Assembly: GCF_000368065.1 (NCBI RefSeq)
Contig: NZ_KB851200.1
Location: forward strand, 263,827 to 327,826
Reading direction: 5' to 3'
Source: Acinetobacter seifertii
GTDB taxonomy: Bacteria; Pseudomonadota; Gammaproteobacteria; Pseudomonadales; Moraxellaceae
DNA length: 64,000 nucleotides
The translations under genes were made by a program, and so were the position numbers. This document shows positions 26,732 through 36,579 of this stretch, one piece after another (the stretch's first letter is position 1; each line of letters begins with the position of its first letter). The notes under the pieces were generated by a model that worked only from the letters and a program-made list of their open reading frames with translations, was not told where the DNA came from and made no database searches.

Positions 26732-28195
26732 TTACCAAAAAGTTTTTACTTTATTAAATTTTTGCAAAGCTTCGGCAGACTGATTTTGTAAATAAGGTTG
26801 TTTGGCCTTAATCCATCCTAGAGCAAACCAAAAGTGCGGGTCGTGTTCAATTGCTTTATTAAAGAGATCTTCAGCTATAAACAAATCGTTATATAGTCCT
26901 AAGGTATTTTGCACGGGTTGCAATTTCTTTAAAAACTGTTGAACATTTTTAGATGGATATAAGCTTGATATAAATTCAATGCAGTAACGTAGCTGTTTAG
27001 CTTTTTTACGTATCTTGTGCTGTTCAGTTACTTCGAGTTCATTGAAATCTTTAGCATGACTCACAACTTGGTAATGTAACTTATCTAAGCTTTTTTCTAT
27101 CTCCTTTTTAAATTTTCCTTTGGTACTTTGGCTATCTTCTTCTGAATAAGCAAATGCCAGTAATGCGAGTACAAGCTTGACGGTTTCTGCCGATTTGAAC
27201 AGTGTAGCAAGATCTTTTAATGGCTCCTCTGAGATTGGAAGTAAAAGCTCAGGTGAACCATGTTGCACAATCATAGGTAAAATTTCAGTACGAATAGCAT
27301 CTACGTCACGCGTGTTTCCAAGCTTGCGGAAAAGTGCTGCAATTTGCTCTTCCCAAGCAGGGTTTAAATCGTCTGACCATCCTGAAAAATGATGAAGTGC
27401 ACTGCGTAAACGACGTAAGCTTACACGTGCCTGATGGATATGCTCAGCTTCGGCGACGTTATCGGCAATTGCAGCCATATTCGGTAAGAATTGTGCTAAA
27501 CAGTTTTCAACAATTTTTTTGAGAGCTTGTTCTGCTGAAATATTCTTATCTAAACTCAAGCTTTTTGCGTGAACAGCAGGTGAAACGGCTTTTCCTAATG
27601 CGAGTAAATTACCGCGTTCGGCTTTACTTCTAACATCGAGCCATAACTCATAACGATTAATCCATTGCTGTGCAAATTGAATCAGTGTTTTAACAGCACC
27701 TTGTTTAAGCTCAAACTCAACTTCACAAATTTTACTTTGGGTGGTTGCCGTTTTTACTACACCGTCATCAAGACAGACTTCAATAGCAGTGTCATCGGCT
27801 TCAAATACATGATAAGTACGTTGTACATCTGTCTCAAACTGTAAGCTTAGCTTTTCGACTTCAGTGCCTAAAGCTTCAGTAATTAAATCTGTGACTGCTT
27901 TATTATCTTTATATAGATTAAGGTTTAGTTCGGGTTCTTGCTCGCATTTACCTAGAAAAACTTCTTCTTCAACACGGTGTAAATGACTTTGACCAGCGGC
28001 TTTAAAGGTTTGTACCCACAAATCATTTTCTTTACGTAAACGTAGGGCCATACCATTTTTTGCGAGTAGACGGTCTGGTGTATCGTAATATTTGGCCTGC
28101 AAGTGAATATGCTGTGCTTTATGCTTTTTCAAATACTGCTGAACAGTTTTTTTCTTCGATTCAGGTAACTGAAACTTAAGCTCAACTTCAACCAT
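26732..28195 (-). CDS. CYTH and CHAD domain protein, inorganic triphosphatase type (YgiF-like)
   Basis: A 487-aa protein with an N-terminal CYTH tunnel domain (about 1-200) opening with EVELKF, the ExExK signature of triphosphate hydrolases, and LRLRKENDLWVQTFK. A CHAD domain (about 215-480) follows, with the conserved histidines and basic residues in HIHQARVSLRRLRSALHHF and HKIRKKAKQLRYCIEF. E. coli YgiF has the same order and hydrolyses inorganic triphosphate; CHAD domains bind polyphosphate. The same activity is inferred here. It is monocistronic. Confidence 0.9.
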   Translation of the reverse strand: MVEVELKFQLPESKKKTVQQYLKKHKAQHIHLQAKYYDTPDRLLAKNGMALRLRKENDLWVQTFKAAGQSHLHRVEEEVFLGKCEQEPELNLNLYKDNKAVTDLITEALGTEVEKLSLQFETDVQRTYHVFEADDTAIEVCLDDGVVKTATTQSKICEVEFELKQGAVKTLIQFAQQWINRYELWLDVRSKAERGNLLALGKAVSPAVHAKSLSLDKNISAEQALKKIVENCLAQFLPNMAAIADNVAEAEHIHQARVSLRRLRSALHHFSGWSDDLNPAWEEQIAALFRKLGNTRDVDAIRTEILPMIVQHGSPELLLPISEEPLKDLATLFKSAETVKLVLALLAFAYSEEDSQSTKGKFKKEIEKSLDKLHYQVVSHAKDFNELEVTEQHKIRKKAKQLRYCIEFISSLYPSKNVQQFLKKLQPVQNTLGLYNDLFIAEDLFNKAIEHDPHFWFALGWIKAKQPYLQNQSAEALQKFNKVKTFW

Positions 28196-28366
28196 AACGG
28201 ATCTCCCTGAATCAGGTATTTAAACTATCTTGAATAAGTATAATAGCTTAGTGCTAAAAATAATGTTTTTGATAGAGAAAGTTACAATCAAACCTATGAC
28301 GCTACACTTTGTTTTAGGTGTACAATCAGGTGACGTTTTGATCAAATAAAAATCAGGAAGATGATC

Positions 28367-28744
28367 GTGAATGCACCAGTAAACTTCAACCATGAAGCTC
28401 AGCTAGAGTTTGAATTACCGATTAAAAACTATCAGGAATTTTATCGCTTTTATTTAACTGAACACCGTAACATTATGAGCAGACGCCTACATGTGGTGGG
28501 TAGTAGCATTGGGATATACTTTTTTTCAAAAGCCATTCGTAAGAAACAGGCCAAATACGCACTTTATGGTTTAGTGTCTGGCTATGCATGTGCATGGGTT
28601 GGACATTTTGTATTTGAAAAAAATAAGCCTGCCAGTTTTAAACAGCCTCTTTATAGCTTTATTTCTGATTGGCGAATGCTGTCTGATGTGGCGACTGGTC
28701 GATTAAGTTTGATTGACCGGAAGCACGATAAAATTCCGAGTTAA
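28367..28744 (+). CDS. DUF962/Mpo1-like small membrane protein
   Basis: A 125-aa protein resembling the DUF962 (YGL010w/Mpo1) family, with the family motif EHRNIMSRRLHVVGSSIGIY and a later WVGHFVFEKNKPASFKQPLY. The hydrophobic helices sit between about residues 45 and 90. In yeast the family member is a dioxygenase in phytosphingosine breakdown; the bacterial role is unknown. AGGAAG six bases upstream supports the GTG at 28367 as start; an ATG two codons earlier lies directly on that ribosome site. Confidence 0.85.
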   Translation: MNAPVNFNHEAQLEFELPIKNYQEFYRFYLTEHRNIMSRRLHVVGSSIGIYFFSKAIRKKQAKYALYGLVSGYACAWVGHFVFEKNKPASFKQPLYSFISDWRMLSDVATGRLSLIDRKHDKIPS

Positions 28745-28859
28745 TTTTTTATTCCTATTTTAATATACCGATTGGTACTGTTAAGCCTATATCAATCGGT
28801 ACTTATGATGTCCTATAAATCCGTTATACTAGCGTAGTTTTTAAAAGCGAGAGTAGAGT

Positions 28860-29471
28860 ATGCGCGGTTTATATCTCATTACCAATGATGACCCAATCCA
28901 ATTATTATTAGAAAAACTAGAGGTCGCGCTCGCAACTCGTCAGATCGCAATTTTACAGTACCGCCGTAAAAAAATAGAAAAAACTGACCAGCCTGCTGAA
29001 GTTGAACAGATTAAGATATTGTGTGAAAAATATCAGGTTCCTTTTGTCATTAATGATGACTTACAACTGGCCGCTCAGTTTGGTTTAGGTGTGCATTTAG
29101 GGCAAAGTGACGGTGAAATCACAGATGCAAAATCGAAACTTCCTGAAGGCGTCATTATTGGCCGTACTTGCCTCAACTCTTTAGATCTTGCTCGAAAAGC
29201 AATTGCCGATGGCGCAACCTATGTTGCCTTTGGTGCTGTGTATGCAACTGCCACAAAACCAGAAGCAGGTAATGTAGGTATTGAAGTCATTAAGCAAGCA
29301 GCAGCTCAATATGATTTACCAATTTGTGCGATTGGTGGTTTAACTGTTGAAAACTCAAAACCTGTGATTGAGGCTGGAGCTGACCTCTGCGCAGTCATTA
29401 GTGATATATTAGGTCGATCAACTGCTGAAATTCCTGCCCGTGTAAAAGCGTGGGCACAATTATTTTCTTAA
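28860..29471 (+). CDS. thiE: Thiamine phosphate synthase
   Basis: Joins HMP-pyrophosphate and thiazole phosphate to form thiamine phosphate. The 203-aa TIM barrel shows family motifs in order: LQYRRK, FVINDDLQLA, GVHLGQSDGE, IIGRTCLN, the ATYVAFGAVYATATKPEAG phosphate loop and AIGGLTVENSKPVIEAGADL. TTATACT about 35 bp before the start may be the -10 element. hemL follows after 42 bp, so the two probably share a transcript. No TPP riboswitch is recognisable upstream. Confidence 0.95.
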   Translation: MRGLYLITNDDPIQLLLEKLEVALATRQIAILQYRRKKIEKTDQPAEVEQIKILCEKYQVPFVINDDLQLAAQFGLGVHLGQSDGEITDAKSKLPEGVIIGRTCLNSLDLARKAIADGATYVAFGAVYATATKPEAGNVGIEVIKQAAAQYDLPICAIGGLTVENSKPVIEAGADLCAVISDILGRSTAEIPARVKAWAQLFS

Positions 29472-29513
29472 GCTTTCAAAATTATTTTTTAGATATTTAA
29501 GACGAGCATTTCC

Positions 29514-30812
29514 ATGAGTTTATCTCCAAAGCAAGAACAGTTATTTAAACAAGCCAGCAAACACATTCCTGGTGGTGTGAACTCTCCGGTACGTGCCTTT
29601 AATGGCGTTGGAGGAACACCAGTTTTCATCGAGAAAGCTAAAGGTGCTTATTTGTGGGATGTCGATGGTAAGCGCTATGTTGACTATGTTGGTTCTTGGG
29701 GACCAATGATTTTGGGCCATGCTCATCCAGAAATTATTAAAGCGGTACAAACAGCAGCAGAAGATGGTTTAAGTTTTGGTGCACCAACCGTACATGAAAC
29801 GACTTTGGCAGATATTATCTGTGAAATCATGCCATCCATTGAATTGGTACGTATGACCAACTCTGGTACAGAAGCGACCATGACCGCTATTCGTTTAGCG
29901 CGTGGTTATACTGGCCGTGACAAAATCGTGAAGTTTGAGGGTTGTTACCACGGTCACTCTGACTCACTTTTAGTAAAAGCGGGTTCGGGTTTACTTACTT
30001 TAGGCGAGGGTGAGCCAACTTCAAAAGGTGTTCCAGTCGATTTTGCTAAACATACTTTAACGCTGCCTTATAATGATATTGCTGCATTAAAAGAGTGTTT
30101 TGCCAAATTCGGTCATGAAATTGCGGGCGTCATTATTGAACCTGTTGCGGGTAACATGAACATGGTGAAACCAATTGACGGTTTCTTACAAGCCATTCGT
30201 GATGTGTGTGATGAATATAAATCTGTATTTATTATTGATGAAGTAATGACAGGTTTCCGCGTTGCTTTAGGTGGTGCTCAGTCAGTTTATAACGTTAAAC
30301 CTGACTTAACGACTTTGGGTAAAATTATTGGTGCGGGCTTACCTGTAGGTGCGTTTGGCGGTAAGCGTGAAATCATGGAATGCATCGCACCTTTAGGTGG
30401 TGTATACCAAGCGGGAACTTTATCTGGTAACCCACTTGCTATGCGTGCGGGTATCGAGATGTTTAAACATTTACGTCAACCTGACTTTTACAGCAAGTTA
30501 TCTGCTCAACTTGAAAAGTTACTTGCGGGTTTACAAGCCGCGGCTGATGAAGCAGGTATTCCATTTAAAACTCAGCAAGCGGGCGCAATGTTTGGTCTTT
30601 ACTTTACCGATCAAGAAGATATTACAAGCTTTGACTCAATGTTGGCATGTGATATAGAAGCTTTCAAAAAGTTCTTCCATGGTATGTTAAAGCGCGGTGT
30701 AAACTTGGCACCGTCAGCATTTGAAGCAGGCTTTATTTCATCTGCTCATTCTGATGAAGATATCGAATATACGATTCAGGCTGCAAAAGAAACATTTGCC
30801 GAAATGAAGTAA
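29514..30812 (+). CDS. hemL: Glutamate-1-semialdehyde 2,1-aminomutase
   Basis: PLP enzyme that makes 5-aminolevulinate for haem and sirohaem. It is 432 aa, standard length. It opens with the family-specific [19 protein letters not shown], then [19 protein letters not shown], the PLP region [18 protein letters not shown] and the catalytic lysine in [18 protein letters not shown]. It probably shares a transcript with thiE and ends at a strong terminator. Confidence 0.98.
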   Translation: MSLSPKQEQLFKQASKHIPGGVNSPVRAFNGVGGTPVFIEKAKGAYLWDVDGKRYVDYVGSWGPMILGHAHPEIIKAVQTAAEDGLSFGAPTVHETTLADIICEIMPSIELVRMTNSGTEATMTAIRLARGYTGRDKIVKFEGCYHGHSDSLLVKAGSGLLTLGEGEPTSKGVPVDFAKHTLTLPYNDIAALKECFAKFGHEIAGVIIEPVAGNMNMVKPIDGFLQAIRDVCDEYKSVFIIDEVMTGFRVALGGAQSVYNVKPDLTTLGKIIGAGLPVGAFGGKREIMECIAPLGGVYQAGTLSGNPLAMRAGIEMFKHLRQPDFYSKLSAQLEKLLAGLQAAADEAGIPFKTQQAGAMFGLYFTDQEDITSFDSMLACDIEAFKKFFHGMLKRGVNLAPSAFEAGFISSAHSDEDIEYTIQAAKETFAEMK

Positions 30813-30816
30813 GCAA

Positions 30817-30845
30817 AAAAGCCCGTGTTAAACGGGCTTTTTAAT
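30817..30845 (+). terminator. Terminator of hemL
   Basis: Stem AAAGCCCGT / ACGGGCTTT with loop GTTAA, followed by TTTAATTT. Confidence 0.92.
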
Positions 30846-30874
30846 TTGAGCTATTTTTATATTTGTAGAGAACA

Positions 30875-31579
30875 ATGTTTTATCCCTTACCTCGAAAAAT
30901 CCAGTTAGCCCCAAGTACTTCAAATTGGCCTATTGAATCTAAGCATAGCATCTTGCTCATGGTTGGATTAAATGAACTTGAAAATGCCCCTGACTGGATA
31001 AATCAGCCTTTAGCCGATCATTTAGAATTACTAAGCAAAAGAGCACAGGCACTCGAAATTCCAGTCATGATGATTCAGTCATCTCAACTTCAACAGGTCA
31101 TGTTACAGCTTGGGCAACAATTGTCATCAAACACTCAAGCACAAGTGATAATAGCTGGAAATTTATCCCCGTTGTTTAAGCAAGTGATGCAGCTTGTTTT
31201 ATCCATTACAGATTATGTAGCTGTTGTAAATGATGCGATCTTGGCAGGTAGTTTAGAGCAGCATATACAATGGATTGAAAAAATCAGTTTTGACTCCATT
31301 CAACATATAAACACACAGGCTTTAGTGCGCTTATGGTCTTTAAGTGCGCCATCGTCACAGGTGTTGTCCGATAAAGGAATTTTATTGGCAGTTGCTGAGC
31401 AGGTGGGGCGGCATCCAATGGAAATTCATCCTGAAATAGATTTAAGAAACTATGGTTTAGATGCTGTAGGAGTCAATTATCTGGTGGAGTTATGGCGTGC
31501 GAACGGTGCGAGTCTAAGTGCTGAAGAGCTGATGCAAACACCTAGCTTGCAACATATTATGCAGTTATTGAAGCACTAA
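30875..31579 (+). CDS. Degenerate EntB-like protein: isochorismatase-like domain plus carrier-like domain without the serine
   Basis: A 234-aa protein whose architecture resembles EntB-type bifunctional isochorismatase/aryl carrier proteins. Residues 1-160 match the isochorismatase fold loosely (YPLPRKIQLAPSTSNWPIES, then HSILLMVGLNELEN where EntB has a catalytic aspartate in a HDMQ-type motif), so catalysis is doubtful. Residues 165-234 look like a carrier domain: EIHPEIDLRNYGLDAVGVNY. EntB has GLDS there, the serine carrying phosphopantetheine; here it is alanine. No siderophore genes are nearby. It is probably a non-catalytic derivative of unknown role. Confidence 0.7.
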   Translation: MFYPLPRKIQLAPSTSNWPIESKHSILLMVGLNELENAPDWINQPLADHLELLSKRAQALEIPVMMIQSSQLQQVMLQLGQQLSSNTQAQVIIAGNLSPLFKQVMQLVLSITDYVAVVNDAILAGSLEQHIQWIEKISFDSIQHINTQALVRLWSLSAPSSQVLSDKGILLAVAEQVGRHPMEIHPEIDLRNYGLDAVGVNYLVELWRANGASLSAEELMQTPSLQHIMQLLKH

Positions 31580-31711
31580 TCGGCTTTAGCCATAAACTGA
31601 ATCATAATATTTGCAAATTCTGTCGTTAATTTACCCGAACGGCATTGTAATTCGGACGTAAGCTTTTTATTATTGCCCGCTTGTTTTTCATCTTGCCTTG
31701 GGAATACAACT

Positions 31712-32350
31712 TTGAGTGATTTTCTAAGTGAACATCTGATCTATCGTGATGATGATTTTATGGTGATTCATAAACCTTCGGACATTTTGAGTGTGCCAGG
31801 GAAAGGTGATTTACATGACAGCGTTTTGACAAGACTGGTGGCAATTGAACCACGAACTTTGCTCATCCATCGCCTTGACCGCGATACCTCGGGTATTTTG
31901 GTTTTTGGGTTATCTAAGCGTGGACAAAGTGCGATTGCACGCCAATTTCAAGACCGTCAAACCTCGAAAATATATGAAGCGTTAGTCGCAGGCCACCTAG
32001 ACGGTGAAGGGACAGTCGATATTCCAGTAGTCTATGACCCGAGTCGACCACCGTTGCATATTGTCGATGCTTCTCATAACAAACCTGCTTTAACACACTG
32101 GCAGGCGATTGAACATTTCCAGATTCAGGGACAACCGGTTACGCGTGTCAAATTAACACCGATTACCGGGCGTTCTCATCAACTCCGTGTACACATGCAA
32201 TATCTGGGACATCCGATTGTAGGTGATACATTGTATGCAACACCGGAACAATTACTTGTTCCTCGTCTGTGCTTGCATGCTAAACAGTTAAGCTTTAATC
32301 ACCCTGTGACAGGGGAATCATTAACGTTTAACTGTCCTGTACCGTTTTAA
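31712..32350 (+). CDS. rluA: RluA-family RNA pseudouridine synthase
   Basis: Isomerises uridine in rRNA and tRNA. The catalytic motif HRLDRDTSGILVF is present, with the RluA-type opening HKPSDILSVPGK and LTPITGRSHQLRVHM. I chose TTG at 31712 because GGGA lies eight bases upstream and the 212-aa product matches the size of E. coli RluA (219 aa). The frame is open 13 codons further upstream to a TTG at 31673. The rluA symbol rests on resemblance to E. coli RluA (dual 23S rRNA U746/tRNA U32 enzyme); other small RluA paralogues are possible. Confidence 0.83.
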   Translation: MSDFLSEHLIYRDDDFMVIHKPSDILSVPGKGDLHDSVLTRLVAIEPRTLLIHRLDRDTSGILVFGLSKRGQSAIARQFQDRQTSKIYEALVAGHLDGEGTVDIPVVYDPSRPPLHIVDASHNKPALTHWQAIEHFQIQGQPVTRVKLTPITGRSHQLRVHMQYLGHPIVGDTLYATPEQLLVPRLCLHAKQLSFNHPVTGESLTFNCPVPF

Positions 32351-32503
32351 TGTAAAAACTTTCAATGAGTAATTTTTGTAGCGAAACAATTTAATTGGTT
32401 TCTGCTGCAAAATTTTGCTTTAAAGACTACATAAAAAGATGCAAAAATAAGCTAATTTGCATCGTACAATATGTAGTGCGAACTTGAGAAAAAGGTGGAA
32501 AAA

Positions 32504-35332
32504 TTGCAGCAGTATGCTATTGGTCAACGTTGGCTATCAGATACAGAGACTGAGCTCGGTTTAGGCGTTCTTATTGATGTAGATGAAAGATCTGTCAGCA
32601 TTTTATTCCCCAAAAGTGATGAAACGCGTGTCTATGCACGTAACAATGCGCCGTTGTCTCGCATCATCTTCAACAAAAATGATGAAGTTCAAGATCAAGA
32701 AGGCCAGAAGTGGATTGTTGAGACTGTTGAAGACCGCCATGGTGTTTTGCGTTATAACGTTGTTCGTACTTTAGAAAATGGCGAACAAGAACGTAAAGCG
32801 CTCAATGAAACTCGTATTGGTGCACAAATTCAGTTATCAAAACCCTTAGATCGTTTACTGGCAAGCCAGATCGATTATAAAGAATGGTATGACCTACGCA
32901 TTGAAGCCATGCTCATGCAATCGCAAATGCAAACCAGTCCTTTACGTGGCTTGGTTGGTGCGCGTGTAGGTTTAATCCCACATCAACTCTATATTGCACA
33001 TGAAGTCGGTAAACGTTTCGCACCACGTGTTTTACTTGCCGATGAAGTAGGTTTAGGTAAAACAATTGAAGCTGGTTTAATTATCCACCAACAGCTTAAA
33101 ACTGGCCGCTCTGAACGTATCCTCATTTTAGTCCCTGATTCATTACAATATCAGTGGATGATTGAAATGCGTCGCCGTTTCAACTTGCAATTTTCTCTGT
33201 TCGATTTAACCCGTACTGCGTCTATTAAAGAACATGATCCAGAGCTTAACCCGTTCTTGACTGAGCAATGCATTATTGCCAGCGTAGACTTGATGGTTGA
33301 CCATGACGACTTGCGTGAGCAAGCATTAGAAGCTGGTTTCGATTTGCTTGTAGTCGATGAAGCGCATCACTTAATGTGGAGTGAAGAAGAAGGCGGCAAC
33401 GATCGTTACGACTTGGTTGAAGAGCTTGCTGAAAACACGGCTGGTGTATTGTTGCTTACAGCAACACCTGAACAGCTTGGTGTAGAAAGTCACTTTGCAC
33501 GCTTACGTTTGTTAGACCCTCAGCGTTTTAGCAGTTTAGAACGTTTCTTAGATGAAGAAGCGCAATATCAGCAAACTGCTCAAGTTGCAGAAGTACTTAT
33601 GTCGGATGAACCTTTAACTCAAGAGCATTTAACTGCTTTAGAAGGTTTGTTGGGTCATTCAATTGAAGATCAGCCTGAGCAACGTTTCAGAGCGATTCAT
33701 GAGTTGTTAGATCGTCACGGTACAGGTCGTATTTTATTCCGTAATACGCGTGAAGCGATTCAAGGCTTCCCAGGCCGTGATTGTCAACCAGCACCTTTAC
33801 CAGCGCCAGAAGATTGGTCAAAAGACGGTAAATTACGTGAGCAAATGTGGCCAGAAGAAGCACAACTTGATGGTTCATGGATGCAAAATGACCCACGTGT
33901 GCCATGGTTAATGGAAATCTTGCGTAAAGAACTTAAGCACAAAAAAGTTCTTTTAATTGCTCGTAGTGGTCCTGTTGTTGAATCTTTAGAAAGTGTACTT
34001 CGTTTGCATGCTGGTATTCGTACTGCAATGTTCCATGAAGGCATGAGTCTACTTGAGCGTGACCAAGCGGCTGCTTACTTTGCAGAAGAAAGCTATGGTG
34101 CTCAAATTCTACTATGTTCTGAAATTGGTTCAGAAGGCCGTAACTTCCAGTTTGCAAGTGATCTGATTTTATTTGATTTGCCTGCAAACCCTGATGTTTT
34201 AGAACAACGTATCGGTCGTTTAGACCGTATTGGTCAAGAAAACCGTATCCAAATTCATGTACCTTACTTAATGGGCACTGCTCAAGAGCGTATGTTCCGT
34301 TGGTACAACGAAGCGTTGAATATTTTCAGCAATATTTCTCCGACAGCTCAAACGCTGCAAGAAAACTTTATTGTTGAATTAAAAGACTGCTTACTTTCAG
34401 ACCAAGGTCAAACCTTTGAAGATTTACTCGAAGAAGTAAATGTTCAACGTCAAGCTTTAGAAACAGAGTTACAAGCTGGTCGAGACCGCTTGCTTGAATA
34501 CAACTCATGTCGTCCTATCGTTGCACAAGAAATTGTTCAAGCTTTAGAAGACTACGATGACAACACAACATTACCTATGTTTGTGAAGCGTTTTATGTCT
34601 TCAACTAATATTGATTTTGATGAGCAAAGTAACGGTACTGTTATTATTCGTCCGACAGACCAAATGCAAGTGCAAGGTTTGGCATTAGACGAAGAAGGCA
34701 TGACTGCGACGTTCTATCGTGATCAGGCGCAAATGCGTGAAGATGCTCAATATCTGACTTTAGAACATCCGTTCATTGAAAGTGTCATGGAAATGATCCG
34801 TACACAATCATTTGGCAGTACTAATGTTGCTGTTCTTAAGTCAAACGCATTAAAGCAAGGTTCTGTATTACTTGAAGTTTGGTTTAAAGTTGATGTAGTT
34901 GCACCAAAATCTTTGAACTTGCCATCAAGCTTACCGAAACAGCTCATTCGCGTGTTGTTAAGTGAAAATGGTCAGGACTTATCTGAAAAGATTGATCCAA
35001 CCATTTTAAAACCATATTTGCATCATTTAGATGGCAATAGCTGTCGCCAAGTCGTTAAAGCTCGCCGTGAAGTGATTGAAGAGCGCTATAGACAAGCGCT
35101 TGATATTGCTAAAGTCGGCTTGCCACAGCTTCAACAGCAGGCAAAAGAGCATTATGGTAATAAATGGCAATACGAGATTGACCGTTTAACGTATTTGAAA
35201 CAGTTCAACCCAAGTATTCGTCAAGACGAAATTGAGCGCTTACAGAAGTTGCAAAAAGAAGGCTTGAGCTTACTCGATGGCTTAACAGTAACTCCGGAAG
35301 CAATTCAGGTACTTGTTGTTGTTAAACCATAA
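32504..35332 (+). CDS. rapA: RNA polymerase-associated ATP-dependent helicase RapA
   Basis: Swi2/Snf2 ATPase that binds RNA polymerase and helps recycle it after transcription. It is 942 aa, and resembles E. coli RapA throughout: YAIGQRWLSDTETELGLG at the start, Walker A LLADEVGLGKTIEAG, the DEAHH box in LLVVDEAHHLMWSEE, LLTATPEQLG, and motif VI EQRIGRLDRIGQ. I chose TTG at 32504: AAGGTGG lies five bases before it, and the first residues then align with E. coli. A GTG three codons earlier overlaps the ribosome site. Confidence 0.96.
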   Translation: MQQYAIGQRWLSDTETELGLGVLIDVDERSVSILFPKSDETRVYARNNAPLSRIIFNKNDEVQDQEGQKWIVETVEDRHGVLRYNVVRTLENGEQERKALNETRIGAQIQLSKPLDRLLASQIDYKEWYDLRIEAMLMQSQMQTSPLRGLVGARVGLIPHQLYIAHEVGKRFAPRVLLADEVGLGKTIEAGLIIHQQLKTGRSERILILVPDSLQYQWMIEMRRRFNLQFSLFDLTRTASIKEHDPELNPFLTEQCIIASVDLMVDHDDLREQALEAGFDLLVVDEAHHLMWSEEEGGNDRYDLVEELAENTAGVLLLTATPEQLGVESHFARLRLLDPQRFSSLERFLDEEAQYQQTAQVAEVLMSDEPLTQEHLTALEGLLGHSIEDQPEQRFRAIHELLDRHGTGRILFRNTREAIQGFPGRDCQPAPLPAPEDWSKDGKLREQMWPEEAQLDGSWMQNDPRVPWLMEILRKELKHKKVLLIARSGPVVESLESVLRLHAGIRTAMFHEGMSLLERDQAAAYFAEESYGAQILLCSEIGSEGRNFQFASDLILFDLPANPDVLEQRIGRLDRIGQENRIQIHVPYLMGTAQERMFRWYNEALNIFSNISPTAQTLQENFIVELKDCLLSDQGQTFEDLLEEVNVQRQALETELQAGRDRLLEYNSCRPIVAQEIVQALEDYDDNTTLPMFVKRFMSSTNIDFDEQSNGTVIIRPTDQMQVQGLALDEEGMTATFYRDQAQMREDAQYLTLEHPFIESVMEMIRTQSFGSTNVAVLKSNALKQGSVLLEVWFKVDVVAPKSLNLPSSLPKQLIRVLLSENGQDLSEKIDPTILKPYLHHLDGNSCRQVVKARREVIEERYRQALDIAKVGLPQLQQQAKEHYGNKWQYEIDRLTYLKQFNPSIRQDEIERLQKLQKEGLSLLDGLTVTPEAIQVLVVVKP

Positions 35333-35352
35333 ACCATAAATCATAAGTCATA
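35325..35352. repeat. Four degenerate 7-bp tandem repeats across the rapA stop codon
   Basis: Units AACCATA, AACCATA, AATCATA and AGTCATA follow without gap. The first unit contains the start of the rapA stop codon, so changes in copy number would fall mostly after the gene. Confidence 0.75.
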
Positions 35353-35379
35353 AAAAAGCGCCTTTAAGGCGCTTTTTTA
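35352..35379. terminator. Bidirectional terminator between rapA and the AI-2E-family gene
   Basis: Perfect 11-bp stem AAAAAAGCGCC / GGCGCTTTTTT with loop TTTAA, between two convergent genes. Confidence 0.93.
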
Positions 35380-35394
35380 TTGAATAAATTTTAA

Positions 35395-36411
35395 TTAAAT
35401 CATTCTGGCATCTTTCAATTCTAATTTTAAATAGGCATAAAAGATTGGGGCTGCAATCAGGCCACCTAAACCAAAAATTGACTCAAAAATTAACATTGCC
35501 AATAAAATTTCCCATGCATTGGCATTAATTTTATGTCCAATAATTTTGGCATTAATAAAATATTCTAACTTATGTACTAATACGAGATAGAGCAGAGCAA
35601 CACCTGCTAAACCCAGTGAAACCGTAAGCGCAGCAATAAAGGTAAGCGTATTTGAAATTAAGTTGCCTAAAATCGGAATTAAACCAAACAAGAAAGTAAG
35701 AATAGTTAATGTTTTAGCAAAAGGCAGATGAACACCCCAAATCGGCAATATTACAAACGCAAATAATATAAAGAGCAGCGTATTAATTGCCGAAATTTTA
35801 ATTTGGGCAAAAACGACATTTCTAAAAGAAATTGATAACTTTTGAATACGTTGAATGAGTAAAGACTTAAATACAGGCTGTGGTGTACGACGGTGAAAGC
35901 CATGAATCGCCACCAAAATACCAATAATGAGGCCCATAATCATCGTTACAAAGTTATGTAAGATATCGGAACTGGCATTTTTTAATGTCGTCACGTTATC
36001 TTTCATAAACGCAAAAATTTCATCTTTTAGTTCTGTAACACTATCTGGAATATAACCTGGAAGATATTTGCCAATTTCAGTTTGTAAGTGTAATAGCGTT
36101 TGATCAACTTTATTGTTGATATTATGGATACCTACACCTTTTAAGTCATAAACGACAAAGCTAATTAAACTTGTAATGAAAAAGGCGATGAGTGAAACCG
36201 TGATAATACTCAGTAAAATACTAATAAAAATGCGGGCTCTTTGACCATCAATATAACGTTCAACAATAGAGCTTAAACTAATAATAATTTCATAAATGAG
36301 AAAGCCAGCAAAAAAGCTTGCTAAGAGATGCAAGGGGATAACCGAAAGCAAAAAAATGCCCATCAGAATATAGCTTGCAATCAGGCTTTGACGATTACTC
36401 AAACTTTGCAT
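35395..36411 (-). CDS. AI-2E family transporter (PerM/TqsA-type membrane protein)
   Basis: A 338-aa inner-membrane protein with about seven to eight helices in the AI-2E (UPF0118) arrangement: two N-terminal helices, a third near residue 65, a soluble stretch about 90-145, then a helical bundle to the end. The family motif region LIPILGNLI and the C-terminal GLIAAPIFYAYLKLEL fit. Members export AI-2 or act as ion antiporters; the substrate here is unknown. It is convergent with rapA. Confidence 0.88.
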   Translation of the reverse strand: MQSLSNRQSLIASYILMGIFLLSVIPLHLLASFFAGFLIYEIIISLSSIVERYIDGQRARIFISILLSIITVSLIAFFITSLISFVVYDLKGVGIHNINNKVDQTLLHLQTEIGKYLPGYIPDSVTELKDEIFAFMKDNVTTLKNASSDILHNFVTMIMGLIIGILVAIHGFHRRTPQPVFKSLLIQRIQKLSISFRNVVFAQIKISAINTLLFILFAFVILPIWGVHLPFAKTLTILTFLFGLIPILGNLISNTLTFIAALTVSLGLAGVALLYLVLVHKLEYFINAKIIGHKINANAWEILLAMLIFESIFGLGGLIAAPIFYAYLKLELKDARMI

Positions 36412-36579
36412 GTGAATCCCTAAATATCGTGGGGAAATATGGGTATATATTGCTAGAATAATAATTACTTATACTCTTGCATGTTGGTTGCTTCAATCTG
36501 TGAATTATATTTTTATCAAGAAATAAGTATGTCTGTATAAAAAATGGCTTGTACAATTACAAACCATTTTGTGCTGATC

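Noticed and set aside
28745..28859. A TPP riboswitch before thiE
   Set aside because: The 115-bp gap is too short and lacks the conserved THI-box sequence.
31576..31739. A ~54-codon minus-strand frame with protein-like composition (KLTSELQCRSGKLTTEFANI)
   Set aside because: It has no ATG, GTG or TTG near its beginning, overlaps the rluA start in antisense, and the stop overlaps the EntB-like gene. It may be a relic; not called.
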